From: CBDBJK01 sp965206395
GTDB taxonomy: Bacteria; Chloroflexota; Dehalococcoidia; Lucifugimonadales; CATOSD01
Assembly: GCA_965206395.1 (NCBI GenBank)
Contig: CBDBJK010000028.1
Location: forward strand, 1-64,000
DNA: 64,000 nt
Direction of reading: 5' to 3'
Shown: in pieces, positions 18,201 through 27,785 of the stretch
Position numbering within the stretch: the stretch's first letter is position 1
Layout: every line of letters starts with the position of its first letter
Made by a program: the position numbers and the translations under genes
Notes under the pieces: model-generated
What the model saw: only the letters and a program-made list of their open reading frames with translations
The model's database searches: none
What the model was told of the DNA's origin: nothing

Positions 18201-18344
18201 TAGCACAAACCATGCCACCACCATCGTTTCCATTTGAGCGCCCATTCCACCCAGCATAACGGACAACCAGACCAAGCCGAAATTGCGTTGACGTAAGATG
18301 CTGAAGGAAGAGGCCGCGCTTTGTAACTTATTGGTCAGTTTCAA
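18201..18344 (-). pseudogene. MFS transporter, 5' part (48 codons)
   Basis: Encodes residues 1-48: a cytoplasmic start (TNKLQSAASSFSILRQRNFG) and the first membrane helix (LVWLSVMLGGMGAQMETMVVA). It starts with TTG at 18344 and ends at the CTA codon shared with the TA target duplication of IS5-B copy 1. The continuation is at 17357. Confidence 0.82.
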
Positions 18345-18577
18345 TTGAATCGAAATTAGAAATTACCAGCCCTGTATTTCAAATTCTTGTAAACGTGACG
18401 CAGGCGTTCATGAATTCTCTCAGTCCTGTAATTATGATTGAACCAATGATGGAGGAGAATTATCTGACAGCACTCCCTGACAAGCTGCCTAAAAGGGAGG
18501 ACTGAACGTTTACCTTCCATGGGCCACGAGCATACCACCAATCAGCGTAATCCGCCAACCGAGGCACAATCTACTAA

Positions 18578-19457
18578 GAGCGTCTAACAAAACCTAATAA
18601 AAGGGGTTAGAATCTGGACATTCTCTGGAGGAGGATGACCTAATGTCTAAGCCCCTTGTAAGCGATGAATTCTGGGAACTGGTGCAACCTTTACTGCCGC
18701 CACAACCACCGAAGCCGAAAGGAGGAAGGCCCAGGATACCTGACAGACAGGTCCTAAGTGGGATACTGTTCGTGCTAAAGACAGGCATTGGCTGGGAAGA
18801 CCTACCCAAGGAGATGGACTGTGGCAGTGGGATGACCTGCTGGAGGCGCCTCAGAGATTGGCACCAGTCGGGAGTCTGGGAGCGCATCCACTTGGTATGC
18901 CTTGAGCGCCTGCAAGCAGCTGAGCGCATAGACTGGACTCGCGCAGTGCTGGACAGTGCTTCAGTGCGAGCAGTTTTTGGGGGCAGAAAACAGGCCCCAA
19001 CCCCACGGACAGGGCGAAGGCGGGTAGCAAGCATCATATCATAACCGATGCCCAGGGCATTCCACTGGCGGTCAGGTTGACTGGCGCGAACGCTCACGAT
19101 GTCACCCAAGCCCTTGAGTTGGTGGATGCCATACCTGCTGTCAAGGGCAAGCGAGGCAGGCCTCGCAAGCGTCCTCTTCAGGCGCAGGGAGACAGAGGGT
19201 ATGACTCTGAGCCTGTTCGCAAGGAGTTGAAGAAGCGACATATCTGGCCGCTGCTGGCCAAGCGAGGTGAGCCGCATGGCAGCGGGTTGGGTGTGCATAG
19301 ATGGGTGGTTGAGAGAAGCCTGAGTTGGCTTCATCAGTTCCGACGCTTACGGGTTCGATATGAGCGCAGGGCAGACATACATGAGGCTTTCTTGGCCATA
19401 GGTTGTGCCATCATCTGCTCTCGCTTTCTGTTCCAATAATGGTTTTGTTAGACGCTC
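18578..19457 (+). mobile_element. IS5-family insertion sequence, IS5-A copy 2
   Basis: An 880-bp element with the same ends as copy 1. The flanks are TAA on the left and TTA on the right, so they do not match as a simple 3-bp duplication as they do for copies 1 and 3. This could reflect a point change or recombination between copies. It lies in an intergenic region upstream of the small gene at 19619. The 233 bases between it and the MFS start (18345-18577) contain no gene that I recognise. Confidence 0.92.
18643..19439 (+). CDS. IS5-family transposase, two frames (IS5-A copy 2)
   Basis: Translates to the same two products as the copy at 149-945 (133 and 120 codons), with the same T5-G5...A4 shift region. 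Presumably active by -1 frameshifting. Confidence 0.87.
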
Positions 19458-19618
19458 TTAGTCGCAGCCTCATCCCGCATCATGATGGCACATCGTTGAC
19501 TAACACCTCTTTCTTGCTTGTTGAGAACATGCATCTAATTCAGTACAATAGTTCTAGACAAGGATCGGATGACACTATGCCGATATTGAGGACTTGCAAT
19601 ATGTTAACAGAGAATTTG

Positions 19619-19930
19619 ATGAAAAAATTGGATTGGCCGAGATGGAACAGACGACGAGACCCAGAATTATACGACTACTATACCAAGCACATGCCAGAAC
19701 CTGGATGGGCCGGACACTTAAACGACGCTGAGAGTGAATACCTTCGGGACAAACTCTTGAAAAGTCGCAGACTTAGAGCTAAGTGGGGCTTTGGCGACGA
19801 GGATGAAGCGCTGACGCCTCAAACCATTCAAGCAGTCGCCCTCTGGGGATTGCCTGATGACAAGACTCATAATGCCTGGTTAGTACATAGCGCCCTATCC
19901 AGACAGAAGAGAAAAAGAAACGCAGCGTAG
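19619..19930 (+). CDS. Small charged protein, unknown
   Basis: 103 residues from MKKLDWPRWNRRRDPELYDYY. It is rich in Arg, Asp and aromatic residues, with no signal peptide or membrane helix. Internal text such as PEPGWAGHLNDAESEYL and AKWGFGDEDEALTPQTIQAVALWGLP looks like folded coding sequence rather than chance. The frame is open back to 19403, through the IS5-A end, and other ATGs exist at 19577 and 19601; I chose 19619 because the composition changes there. No family recognised. A tRNA-like remnant begins 10 bases after the stop. Confidence 0.5.
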   Translation: MKKLDWPRWNRRRDPELYDYYTKHMPEPGWAGHLNDAESEYLRDKLLKSRRLRAKWGFGDEDEALTPQTIQAVALWGLPDDKTHNAWLVHSALSRQKRKRNAA

Positions 19931-19940
19931 AGATTGGACT

Positions 19941-20005
19941 TGCCGAGTATAAGCGGTAGGAAAAGGAAGCAATGGAGTGGGGGTTCGAGTCCTTCCTGGG
20001 CACCA
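19941..20005 (+). other. tRNA-like remnant (T arm and acceptor end)
   Basis: 19976-20005 reads like the 3' end of a tRNA: a T arm with loop TTCGAGT, acceptor strand CTGGGCA and an encoded CCA. A partly complementary 5' strand TGCCGAG lies at 19941-19947, followed by AGCGGTAGGA, which resembles a D loop. The span is only 65 bases, with no room for a normal anticodon arm. This is therefore a deleted tRNA or an attachment-site remnant, not a working gene. Confidence 0.35.
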
Positions 20006-20034
20006 CAAATTTAGCCCATTATAGATATGGCCTG

Positions 20035-20499
20035 TCAGCTTGATAGGGTGCCTTCAAGCCACTTCTGAATGTCATCGGTGTGGTCAACGTAGTGTGCAGA
20101 TGCGTCGATGCGAATGCGCGCCTTGACTTCGGGCACTTCGAAAGCGTCCTCTTTCACGGCCTGAATGAATCGCACCGTCTCCTTGTGCGTTGTTCTCATA
20201 TCGTCGAGCAGGTCGGCGAGTGACCTGGCTCGCTTCTCTTCTGAGGTGCGGGCATTGAAGGCGTCCAGGTCCGTCGGCCAGGCGAGCGTCTTGATGTCGT
20301 CGTGTTGAAAGTAGCTTTGCAGGCTTTCCATTGCCTCGTTTTCCCAGGTTGTGATATGGCCGATGAGGTCTTTCACCGACCAGGACTCTACGACTCCGCT
20401 AACCTCCATACGCTCCGATGGCACGCGGGTGAACACATCCTGTAACTCCTGCCATGTCGTCTCAATATCTCTCAGGACGATCTCTTTCTGGACTGACAT
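20035..20499 (-). CDS. DinB/ClbS-like four-helix-bundle protein
   Basis: 154 residues from MSVQKEIVLRDIETTWQEL. The pattern SWSVKDLIGHITTWENEAMESL is that of the DinB/DfsB-ClbS-type family, whose conserved histidines (GHITTWE, and HYVDHTDDIQKWL near the end) may bind a metal. Members include thiol S-transferases and the colibactin self-resistance hydrolase ClbS; the specific reaction here is unknown. The ATG at 20499 has GGGAG about 7 bases upstream, and the longer frame to 20514 adds only MGESS. The gene is cytoplasmic and lies 40 bases downstream of the phosphatase gene on the same strand. Confidence 0.75.
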   Translation of the reverse strand: MSVQKEIVLRDIETTWQELQDVFTRVPSERMEVSGVVESWSVKDLIGHITTWENEAMESLQSYFQHDDIKTLAWPTDLDAFNARTSEEKRARSLADLLDDMRTTHKETVRFIQAVKEDAFEVPEVKARIRIDASAHYVDHTDDIQKWLEGTLSS

Positions 20500-20539
20500 A
20501 CTGGATTCTCCCAATAATTATTGAACCAGAACATTATAT

Positions 20540-22192
20540 CTAATCGCCATTATCAGGGCCAATCGTCTTAATGCAAGGTGTAGGGTCGGGATTCAACAAC
20601 GAACCTTCGTTGAGTACAACCTGGCCGTCTTCGCCTTTTAGCGTGAAAGTGGCAGTGCCGTCGTTTGCATCGACCTCGACGAGAGCATATGAAAACACGT
20701 CCAGATTGCGGCAGTCCACGCCAAGCAAGTCGAGAAGCAGGTTGAAAGCCACGACGAAGATGTCTCCTAGCTCGTTGCCGACAATGTTTCTAATCTGGCC
20801 TTCCAAGGTAAAAGTGGCAACAGGCCCTGTCACGATTTCGTGAGCAATTGGCCTGGGGTCCGTGAACCTGTCGATGAACACCTCATTAATAAAGTTGGCA
20901 TGGATGTCTGAGGTGAGAAATATGACGTTATCGATGCTATTGTTGCGAATGAACCTGAGTATCTCCGCTCGCTCGGCTCCGTAGCCTACCCAGCTGTCGT
21001 AGGGGAGGAGGGTATACAACTGCTGGATGGTTACCTCGTTTACGATGAACTTAAACCTGGCGTCGGAATTCCGAAGGACCGCCTTCAGAGCGGCTTTCTG
21101 GGTCGCTCCAAGCATCGTGCGGGATGGGTCATTTATGGCTTCTCGGCAGCCCGGAGGAGGAGTTGCTGGCAGGAAAGACTTAAGATCGTTCGGAAGGAAA
21201 AGTCTGAGGAGCTTACGTAGGCCTGTGGGCATTGTTGGGAATAGGTCTGGGAAAAATACGTCCGGCACGATTTCGTTCAGACAGAGGTTTTCCACATTCT
21301 CACTGCGGCATGAACGTTCGTCCAGGATGATCATGTCCACATCCTTACCCCATGAAAACACTCGGAACAGGGGGTCGCCTGCACACTCCGCGTCGCGTAA
21401 TAGCGTCTGACGAATGGGCATGTATTCCAGGAAGGCCTCGTGTCCAGTGGCGTATCGCTCCGGGTCAACAGTCTGGCCCGCGTAGTCGTTTTGTACCTCG
21501 TGGTCATCCCAAATGGCGTAGGTGGATGTTGATTTCAAGAGATCGGGCAAAGATTTTACATCGCGGTTCTCTTTGTATTTTGAACGATACTCGTCAAGGG
21601 TCGTTGCAGGCTCATCCATGTAAGCGGAGTCCGAGTATATCGTGTCGCCCAGATATATGAAAAAGTCGAGGTCTTCCTCACGGGCGCGGTCGAATGTAAG
21701 AAAGTCGCCGAAGGGTCGGACTCCTTCCACCTGCGTGCCATCAGAATCGCCAGTGAATGCAAAGCGAACGCTTGCCGATGTTGACGGCAGTGGAGCGGTC
21801 TTGAATGTTCCCACGTCGCTCGCCACATCGTGGTGACGCCAGCGGTAGAAGTAAGTCTGGTTGGCGCTCAACGGCCTCGCAACGATTCTGGCGGTGAAGT
21901 CGTTTTCTTCAATGGCGAAAACAAACTTCTCAAAGACGAGGCTGATGAAATCGAATGTAGTGGAAACCTCGACCTTGAGCAAAGCTTGCTGGTCGACGCG
22001 AGTCCAGAGGACGGCGCTGAACTGTCTGACATCCCCCGAGGCTACGCCGTGCGTGAAGTTAACTTCATGCGTGGACCGCCGGGCGCCGTGAGGATGAACA
22101 TCAAGAATGGAGAAAACAATACAAGTGCGATAGAAGAACGCCGCATGAAATATCTGCCTGATACGATATTTCCCAGATAAAGTTATGCTCAA
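20540..22192 (-). CDS. PhoD-like metallophosphatase
   Basis: About 550 residues. Metal-site motifs of the alkaline phosphatase D family are present in order: FTGDSDGTQ, IYLGDTIYSDS, AIWDDHEVQNDYAG and TSDIHANF. An N-terminal PhoD domain (NFTHGVASGDV, VLWTRV, YFYRWRH) precedes them. Such enzymes hydrolyse phosphomono- or diesters with Fe/Ca outside the cytoplasm. The TTG at 22192 gives an N-terminus with only a weak hydrophobic stretch (IFHAAFFYRTCIVFSIL), so the export signal and the exact start are uncertain. It shares its strand with the DinB-like gene. Confidence 0.85.
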   Translation of the reverse strand: MSITLSGKYRIRQIFHAAFFYRTCIVFSILDVHPHGARRSTHEVNFTHGVASGDVRQFSAVLWTRVDQQALLKVEVSTTFDFISLVFEKFVFAIEENDFTARIVARPLSANQTYFYRWRHHDVASDVGTFKTAPLPSTSASVRFAFTGDSDGTQVEGVRPFGDFLTFDRAREEDLDFFIYLGDTIYSDSAYMDEPATTLDEYRSKYKENRDVKSLPDLLKSTSTYAIWDDHEVQNDYAGQTVDPERYATGHEAFLEYMPIRQTLLRDAECAGDPLFRVFSWGKDVDMIILDERSCRSENVENLCLNEIVPDVFFPDLFPTMPTGLRKLLRLFLPNDLKSFLPATPPPGCREAINDPSRTMLGATQKAALKAVLRNSDARFKFIVNEVTIQQLYTLLPYDSWVGYGAERAEILRFIRNNSIDNVIFLTSDIHANFINEVFIDRFTDPRPIAHEIVTGPVATFTLEGQIRNIVGNELGDIFVVAFNLLLDLLGVDCRNLDVFSYALVEVDANDGTATFTLKGEDGQVVLNEGSLLNPDPTPCIKTIGPDNGD

Positions 22193-22282
22193 TTAGCGAC
22201 CCTTCAATCTGAGATGCAACAGACTATACGGCTACCTGCTAATGTTGTCAACTACCATCAGCGCCCTCGATTTAGGGCAGCA

Positions 22283-23596
22283 TCAGCGATTGCCGCGAAA
22301 TCTTCTACGGCCCGACGGTTTGGCAGACGGAGGCTTGCGACTTTCGCCTGAGTTGGTGGCATTGCTCGGAGACCGGCTAGCCGTTGTCGTCCTGTTAGGA
22401 TTGCCGCCGCGCCGCGACTGTTGTTGAGCCTGAGGCTGGTGAGCTCGCTCTGTCTGTGTTTCGGTGCCGAATCTGCCGTAGTCGAAACCAGGCAAGCGAC
22501 GCCTTTCGATTCTGGCTCCCAGCAATTCTTCGATCCTACGCACCAGGGCTTCGTCTTCCGGCAAGAAGAACGTGATCGCCTCACCCGTGTTCTGGGCGCG
22601 ACCCGTGCGGCCTATTCGGTGTATGTAGGCGTCGACAGTGTTCGGCATGTCGAAGTTGATCACGTGAGAAATCTCGGTCACGTCGATACCCCGTGAGGCA
22701 ATATCGGTGGCAACGAGAAAGTCGAATTGACCGTCGCGGAAACCGTTGATCGACTTCAGCCTCTTGTTCTGAGGCATGTTGCCTTGAAGGGCCGTCACGC
22801 GATAATTCCGCTGTTCAAGGTCTAGGGCCAGTCTGCGTGCGCGATGTTTGGTGCGCGTGAAGATAAGCACTCGACCGGTAGGTGTCTGTTTCAGCATCGA
22901 CATCAGCAGGTTTTTCTTGAGTGGCTCGGATACCGGATAGAGCGCGTGCGAAACCGTCTTCGCGGGTGCAATTATTCCGATCTGTATCGTGACCGGGTCG
23001 CTGAGAATGTCGTTAGCCAATGTTCGGATTTCGTTTGGCATGGTGGCGGCAAAGAAAAGCGTCTGGCGTTGTTTTGGAAGGTGTCCCAAAATGCGACGAA
23101 TGTCGGGCAGAAAACCCATGTCGAACATGGTATCGGCTTCATCAATGACTAAAACGTCGATGTTGGATAGATCGATGCTGCGGTCGTTAAGGTGGTCTAG
23201 CAGGCGGCCGGGACAGGCAACTATAATATCCACACCGCGCCTCAGCGTCGTTACCTGCGGAACTTTGCTCACGCCACCGTAAATAGACGTGCTGCGTATT
23301 CCAGTGTATTTTCCGAGATCGTTGCAGGTCTCGCGAATTTGTTCGGCAAGCTCGCGGGTTGGTGCGATGACAAGGGTGCGCACTCCACGTCTTGCCCTTT
23401 GTTGGCTGAGGTGATGCAAAATTGGGAGCATGAAGGCTGCCGTCTTGCCAGTGCCGGTCTGTGCGAGGCCCAAAACATCGCGGCTTTCAAGCACTACGGG
23501 GATAGCCTGTTCCTGAATTGGCGTCGGCGTGGTGTAGCCTGCTGTATTGACGCCGTCTAGCACGCGTTGATCGAGATTAAACTGTTCGAAATTCAA
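22283..23596 (-). CDS. DEAD-box RNA helicase (RhlE-like)
   Basis: 437 residues. The Q motif (FNLDQRVLDGV...TPTPIQEQAIP), Walker A AQTGTGKT, motif Ib PTRELAEQI, DEAD box VLVIDEADTMFDMGFLP, SAT (FFAATMP), and motifs IV-VI (VLIFTRTKHRARRLA, ATDIASRGIDV, HRIGRTGRA) are all present. A basic, Gln/Arg/Ser/Pro-rich tail of ~70 residues (QSRRGGNPNRTT, PSGRRRFRGNR) should bind RNA. It probably remodels rRNA or mRNA structure, including in the cold. The start is a TTG at 23596 with AAGGAG about 11 bases upstream. The length fits the RhlE group. Confidence 0.93.
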   Translation of the reverse strand: MNFEQFNLDQRVLDGVNTAGYTTPTPIQEQAIPVVLESRDVLGLAQTGTGKTAAFMLPILHHLSQQRARRGVRTLVIAPTRELAEQIRETCNDLGKYTGIRSTSIYGGVSKVPQVTTLRRGVDIIVACPGRLLDHLNDRSIDLSNIDVLVIDEADTMFDMGFLPDIRRILGHLPKQRQTLFFAATMPNEIRTLANDILSDPVTIQIGIIAPAKTVSHALYPVSEPLKKNLLMSMLKQTPTGRVLIFTRTKHRARRLALDLEQRNYRVTALQGNMPQNKRLKSINGFRDGQFDFLVATDIASRGIDVTEISHVINFDMPNTVDAYIHRIGRTGRAQNTGEAITFFLPEDEALVRRIEELLGARIERRRLPGFDYGRFGTETQTERAHQPQAQQQSRRGGNPNRTTTASRSPSNATNSGESRKPPSAKPSGRRRFRGNR

Positions 23597-24045
23597 AAAA
23601 GAAAACTCCTTGACCCTATTGAGCCAAGTCGAATTCTCAGCTCTTTATTATGTTTGGAAATCTGCAAAAATGGTCCTGGTAACCAGATGTCAGGCCTCTT
23701 CCATAGGCCCGACCTTCATTATAGCAGTTGTAGAGTGCTCAAAGTAGGGCGAGGCCGCGCCGAAGACCTCACAAGGCCTGATGCACGCAACTCCATTGTC
23801 AAAAGGCTTATCGGCCTCGCTCCCCTGTTTATACCCGGTGTAAATTGCCCATTGAAGCTGGTACAAGTTCCGGTAAATCGTAAACTCACTCGCATTCAGC
23901 TTCGTTCTGAACGTTCACTTCACGATGTCGGCGGCTGCGATTTCGTTGACCTTGGATTCCTGCGCGCCTATAATCGCTTGTGTGATTGCGGATTGTCACG
24001 GTGTGCGAAGAATTTATTGGATCAGCTACGGCAAAGAAGGACGGT
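23597..24045. other. Divergent intergenic region, helicase / tag
   Basis: About 450 bases between the minus-strand helicase and the plus-strand glycosylase gene. It should carry both promoters; I cannot assign them with confidence. Open frames here (e.g. 23567-24049) overlap the helicase start and have no recognisable product. Confidence 0.45.
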
Positions 24046-24609
24046 ATGACGAAGCGATGTGATTGGCCCGGCTCCGACGCTCTCATGACTGAATACCATG
24101 ATAATGAGTGGGGCGTGCCTCTTCACGACGACCAGAAATTGTTCGAGTTTCTTATCCTCGAAGGCGCGCAGGCGGGCCTCAGCTGGCAGACAATCCTCAG
24201 AAAGAGGCAGAACTACCGCAAAGCGTTTGATGGCTTCGACATCGAGAAGGTGGCCGCTTATGGCGACCAGGACGTTGCAAGGCTTCTGTCAGACGAGGGA
24301 ATCGTGCGCAACAAACTCAAAGTCAACTCCGCGATTCAAAATGCTAAAGCCGTTCTCGACGTTCAAAAAGAGTTCGGAAGCTTCGATGCTTATCACTGGT
24401 CGTTAGTGGGAGGTAATCCAAAGCAAAATGCCCGGAAAACGATGTCTGACATTCCTGCTATAAGCCCGGAGTCAGAGGCCATGAGCAAAGACATGAAGAA
24501 GCGAGGTTTCAAGTTCGTCGGCCCAACGATAATTTACGCTTACATGCAGGCCACGGGCATGGTAAACGACCACGTTGTGGATTGCTTTCGGTACGAACAG
24601 TTGTCCTGA
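24046..24609 (+). CDS. tag: DNA-3-methyladenine glycosylase I
   Basis: 187 residues, the usual Tag length. It excises 3-methyladenine from alkylated DNA (base excision repair). MTKRCDWPGSDALMTEYHDNEWG contains the zinc-ligand Cys and His. FEFLILEGAQAGLSWQTIL holds the catalytic Glu and the base-pocket aromatics. KFVGPTIIYAYMQATGMVNDHVVDCF has the helix-hairpin-helix end and the second zinc pair (His, Cys). ATG 24046 was chosen over the open frame to 23986 because it begins the conserved sequence and has GAAGG 5 bases upstream. The next gene follows after 9 bases. Confidence 0.95.
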   Translation: MTKRCDWPGSDALMTEYHDNEWGVPLHDDQKLFEFLILEGAQAGLSWQTILRKRQNYRKAFDGFDIEKVAAYGDQDVARLLSDEGIVRNKLKVNSAIQNAKAVLDVQKEFGSFDAYHWSLVGGNPKQNARKTMSDIPAISPESEAMSKDMKKRGFKFVGPTIIYAYMQATGMVNDHVVDCFRYEQLS

Positions 24610-24618
24610 GAGGAAAAA

Positions 24619-25275
24619 ATGGCAATTAACGTATCTGTCGTCCTAGTCGTAATTCTTACGGGCTTTGCGATAGCCTGTGATGAGCGCCTAGCGGTTGCCA
24701 CGTCCACTCCACTGGCGGCATCTGCACCGCAAATAGTGAACGCTATGGTGTCACCAACGCCCAGTCCTGCGGCGTCACCAACTCCCGAACCCACGCAGAC
24801 CCCGCTGCCTCTCACGACGCCTCAACCTATGTTTACTCCTGCGCCGACCCCCCAAACAGGTGCACAAGCTCCACACTTCCAGCTTACCCTTTTCGACGGA
24901 AATACACTGCATCTTTCTGATCTCAAAGGAGAGGTTGTGGTCCTCAACTTCTGGGCATCATGGTGTCAACCCTGTCGATACGAGATGCCTGCTTTCGAGG
25001 CAATCTGGCAAGAGTACAGAGATCAAGGCGTGGTGTTCGTTGGTGTAGCGGTTTCAGATTTCGAAGAGGATGCAAGGGCGTTCTCGGAAGAGGTTGGAGT
25101 CACCTATCCTCTCGGACTGGACATTGAGGACAAAGTGGCAAACTCCTACCACATAACGGCCATGCCGACGACCTACTTCATAGACCGCGACGGAAATGTG
25201 GCCCGCAAACGCACAGGTTATGCCAACGAAGGGGTCTTGCGAATCTTCATAAAGGGCCAGTTGACAACAGAGTAA
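24619..25275 (+). CDS. TlpA/ResA-like thioredoxin lipoprotein
   Basis: 218 residues. A lipoprotein signal peptide ends at GFAIAC (Cys20). A ~60-residue Pro/Thr/Ser linker (PTPSPAASPTPEPTQTPLP) then leads to a thioredoxin fold (APHFQLTLFDG, VVLNFWASWCQPCR with the CxxC pair, cis-Pro in ITAMPTTYFID). It should be anchored outside the membrane and reduce disulphides, for example during cytochrome c maturation; the partner is unknown. The ATG follows GAGG, 9 bases after the tag stop, so the two are likely cotranscribed. Confidence 0.9.
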   Translation: MAINVSVVLVVILTGFAIACDERLAVATSTPLAASAPQIVNAMVSPTPSPAASPTPEPTQTPLPLTTPQPMFTPAPTPQTGAQAPHFQLTLFDGNTLHLSDLKGEVVVLNFWASWCQPCRYEMPAFEAIWQEYRDQGVVFVGVAVSDFEEDARAFSEEVGVTYPLGLDIEDKVANSYHITAMPTTYFIDRDGNVARKRTGYANEGVLRIFIKGQLTTE

Positions 25276-25343
25276 CAGGCCTAGCCTTTAGAGCGAATGT
25301 CAGCGGTCCCAGCCTGCTCCCTGTCATCCAGGTGATTTGCCGA

Positions 25344-26657
25344 CTATTGCCGAACGCCCTTGGCATACATCACTCGTCCTTTCAGCGGGCTTTTGCTCGT
25401 GACCTCAAAGTAAGCCATATGAGGCTGGTCTTCCGAGTCGATCTTAAGAACGACGAGCTGACCCAGTATCTTGCCTCCTGCGTCAACGGCTGTCTGAGTC
25501 TGCCATGCCGAGCCGTCCCAAACAGCAAGCATAATCTTCTCTTCGTCAGAATAAGCAATCCAGGGGTTGCCTTCGCTATCTAGCGCCAGCGATGTTATGT
25601 GCCTTGCGCCGACAAAACCGAAAGTTAACTTGTCGAGGTTGCCCAGGTCACTAAACTCCCAAACTGTGTCGTCGGCTCCCCTCGTTGCATACCTGACAAC
25701 GCCTGAAATCGGCGACTGCCTGAGAAGGTAGCTCACGTGATAGCGACTGTCTGAATCGATAATCAGCGATGAGAACAGCCCTGCGTCGCTTTCGCTGTCG
25801 ACCACGCTGATGCTCCATCCCGAATCGTCCCTGCTTGCCAAAGCTAAAGTCTGATTATCCTGGCCGAAATAGGTAATGTGCGGATTCCCCTCTGGGTCAA
25901 CCGCAACAGAAGTCGCATACTTGTAGGTCAGAGGGCCGCTGCCAGTATCTTCCACGATCCATTCGCCTGAATCATCCTTGTGATAATACTCGACGCCACC
26001 GCCGCCGAAATCAATTGGATCTATGGCGCTGATGTGGACGCCGCCATCGCTATCAACCGTGATACGAGTGTCCCAGCCATCGTGGCCCTGATCGAGGAGT
26101 TTCTCGAACTTCCACTCCCCGTTTTCGAGCGATGACAATATCGCATCTCCTTTGTCTGGCTGGAAAGAGGAGTCTTGATGGTCGTGATATACGATGTGAG
26201 GCACGTCATCAGAACCGATAGCAATATCCAGAGGGCCGTAGAAGTACCCGCGAACCACGTTTGATATGTCCCACGTCGAGCCGTTGCGTACAGCGTTCCT
26301 CACAAAGCCGGACTGCGCCTCCAGCATGTACGCCACGTTCGGCACATCGTCGGTCGTGAGCGCCAGAGAAGGCTTCGTGCCAGTGTCGATTTCCTCTATC
26401 GTCCATGCGAAAGCACCTGATGCTTCCTGTGCAGGCGGCGAAGTCTGCGCCCCTGCTGTCGCAGTAGGCTGTGTCTGCGAAGGGGGCGTGACCGCAGGCT
26501 GTGGTGGAGAACTGGTAGGAGAGGCAGCCGGCGGAGCAGCTACGGCAGGTGGCGGAGTCGCTGTGACAGATGTTGACGCGCCGCTACACGCTAGAGCAAG
26601 AATACCCACCGACATTGCGACAAGCGAAACCACAAACGGACCTTTGTTCAACCTCAT
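25344..26657 (-). CDS. Secreted beta-propeller-like lipoprotein
   Basis: 437 residues. The lipobox is in GILALACSG (Cys24), followed by a ~50-residue Pro/Thr/Ala linker (TPPPAVAAPPAASPTSS). Residues ~80-437 carry repeated strands of the type DSDGxxHISY/VDPEGNPHITYFG/DSEGNPWIAYSD, about 45-60 residues apart, as in six- or seven-bladed propellers of the exo-alpha-sialidase/BNR-like group. No catalytic residues can be assigned. It is convergent with the TlpA-like gene. It probably acts in binding at the cell surface; function unknown. Confidence 0.75.
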   Translation of the reverse strand: MRLNKGPFVVSLVAMSVGILALACSGASTSVTATPPPAVAAPPAASPTSSPPQPAVTPPSQTQPTATAGAQTSPPAQEASGAFAWTIEEIDTGTKPSLALTTDDVPNVAYMLEAQSGFVRNAVRNGSTWDISNVVRGYFYGPLDIAIGSDDVPHIVYHDHQDSSFQPDKGDAILSSLENGEWKFEKLLDQGHDGWDTRITVDSDGGVHISAIDPIDFGGGGVEYYHKDDSGEWIVEDTGSGPLTYKYATSVAVDPEGNPHITYFGQDNQTLALASRDDSGWSISVVDSESDAGLFSSLIIDSDSRYHVSYLLRQSPISGVVRYATRGADDTVWEFSDLGNLDKLTFGFVGARHITSLALDSEGNPWIAYSDEEKIMLAVWDGSAWQTQTAVDAGGKILGQLVVLKIDSEDQPHMAYFEVTSKSPLKGRVMYAKGVRQ

Positions 26658-26863
26658 CTGACCTCCCTCACTCTACAACAGCTTTGCGAACTTCATGTCC
26701 GATTTTTTAGATGCACCTGATGCAGCCAGCGTTTCACCGCAGACCGTCATCCATAGAAGTCACCAATAGAATGATCGAATTCAGTCGGGCTAATCCGCTG
26801 GCTGGCCGTTGACCTTTGCCTGAATTCGTACTTCTGGGCCTTGCGGCTGCGCCCGTAGTCTTA

Positions 26864-27743
26864 GAGCGTCTAACAAAACCTAATAAAAGGGGTTAGAATC
26901 TGGACATTCTCTGGAGGAGGATGACCTAATGTCTAAGCCCCTTGTAAGCGATGAATTCTGGGAACTGGTGCAACCTTTACTGCCGCCACAACCACCGAAG
27001 CCGAAAGGAGGAAGGCCCAGGATACCTGACAGACAGGTCCTAAGTGGGATACTGTTCGTGCTAAAGACAGGCATTGGCTGGGAAGACCTACCCAAGGAGA
27101 TGGACTGTGGCAGTGGGATGACCTGCTGGAGGCGCCTCAGAGATTGGCACCAGTCGGGAGTCTGGGAGCGCATCCACTTGGTATGCCTTGAGCGCCTGCA
27201 AGCAGCTGAGCGCATAGACTGGACTCGCGCAGTGCTGGACAGTGCTTCAGTGCGAGCAGTTTTTGGGGGCAGAAAACAGGCCCCAACCCCACGGACAGGG
27301 CGAAGGCGGGTAGCAAGCATCATATCATAACCGATGCCCAGGGCATTCCACTGGCGGTCAGGTTGACTGGCGCGAACGCTCACGATGTCACCCAAGCCCT
27401 TGAGTTGGTGGATGCCATACCTGCTGTCAAGGGCAAGCGAGGCAGGCCTCGCAAGCGTCCTCTTCAGGCGCAGGGAGACAGAGGGTATGACTCTGAGCCT
27501 GTTCGCAAGGAGTTGAAGAAGCGACATATCTGGCCGCTGCTGGCCAAGCGAGGTGAGCCGCATGGCAGCGGGTTGGGTGTGCATAGATGGGTGGTTGAGA
27601 GAAGCCTGAGTTGGCTTCATCAGTTCCGACGCTTACGGGTTCGATATGAGCGCAGGGCAGACATACATGAGGCTTTCTTGGCCATAGGTTGTGCCATCAT
27701 CTGCTCTCGCTTTCTGTTCCAATAATGGTTTTGTTAGACGCTC
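26864..27743 (+). mobile_element. IS5-family insertion sequence, IS5-A copy 3
   Basis: 880 bp, same ends as copy 1, with TTA on both sides (26861-26863, 27744-27746). It sits 42 bases upstream of the diiron protein start. Before insertion the flanks would have read TTGCGG-N17-TATAGT, so this copy may have split that gene's promoter. Confidence 0.93.
26929..27725 (+). CDS. IS5-family transposase, two frames (IS5-A copy 3)
   Basis: Same two translated products as the copies at 149 and 18643, joined by the same -1 shift region. Presumably active. Confidence 0.87.
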
Positions 27744-27785
27744 TTATATAGTACGGTGATACACGCAACGCAATAGGAGGCCATA

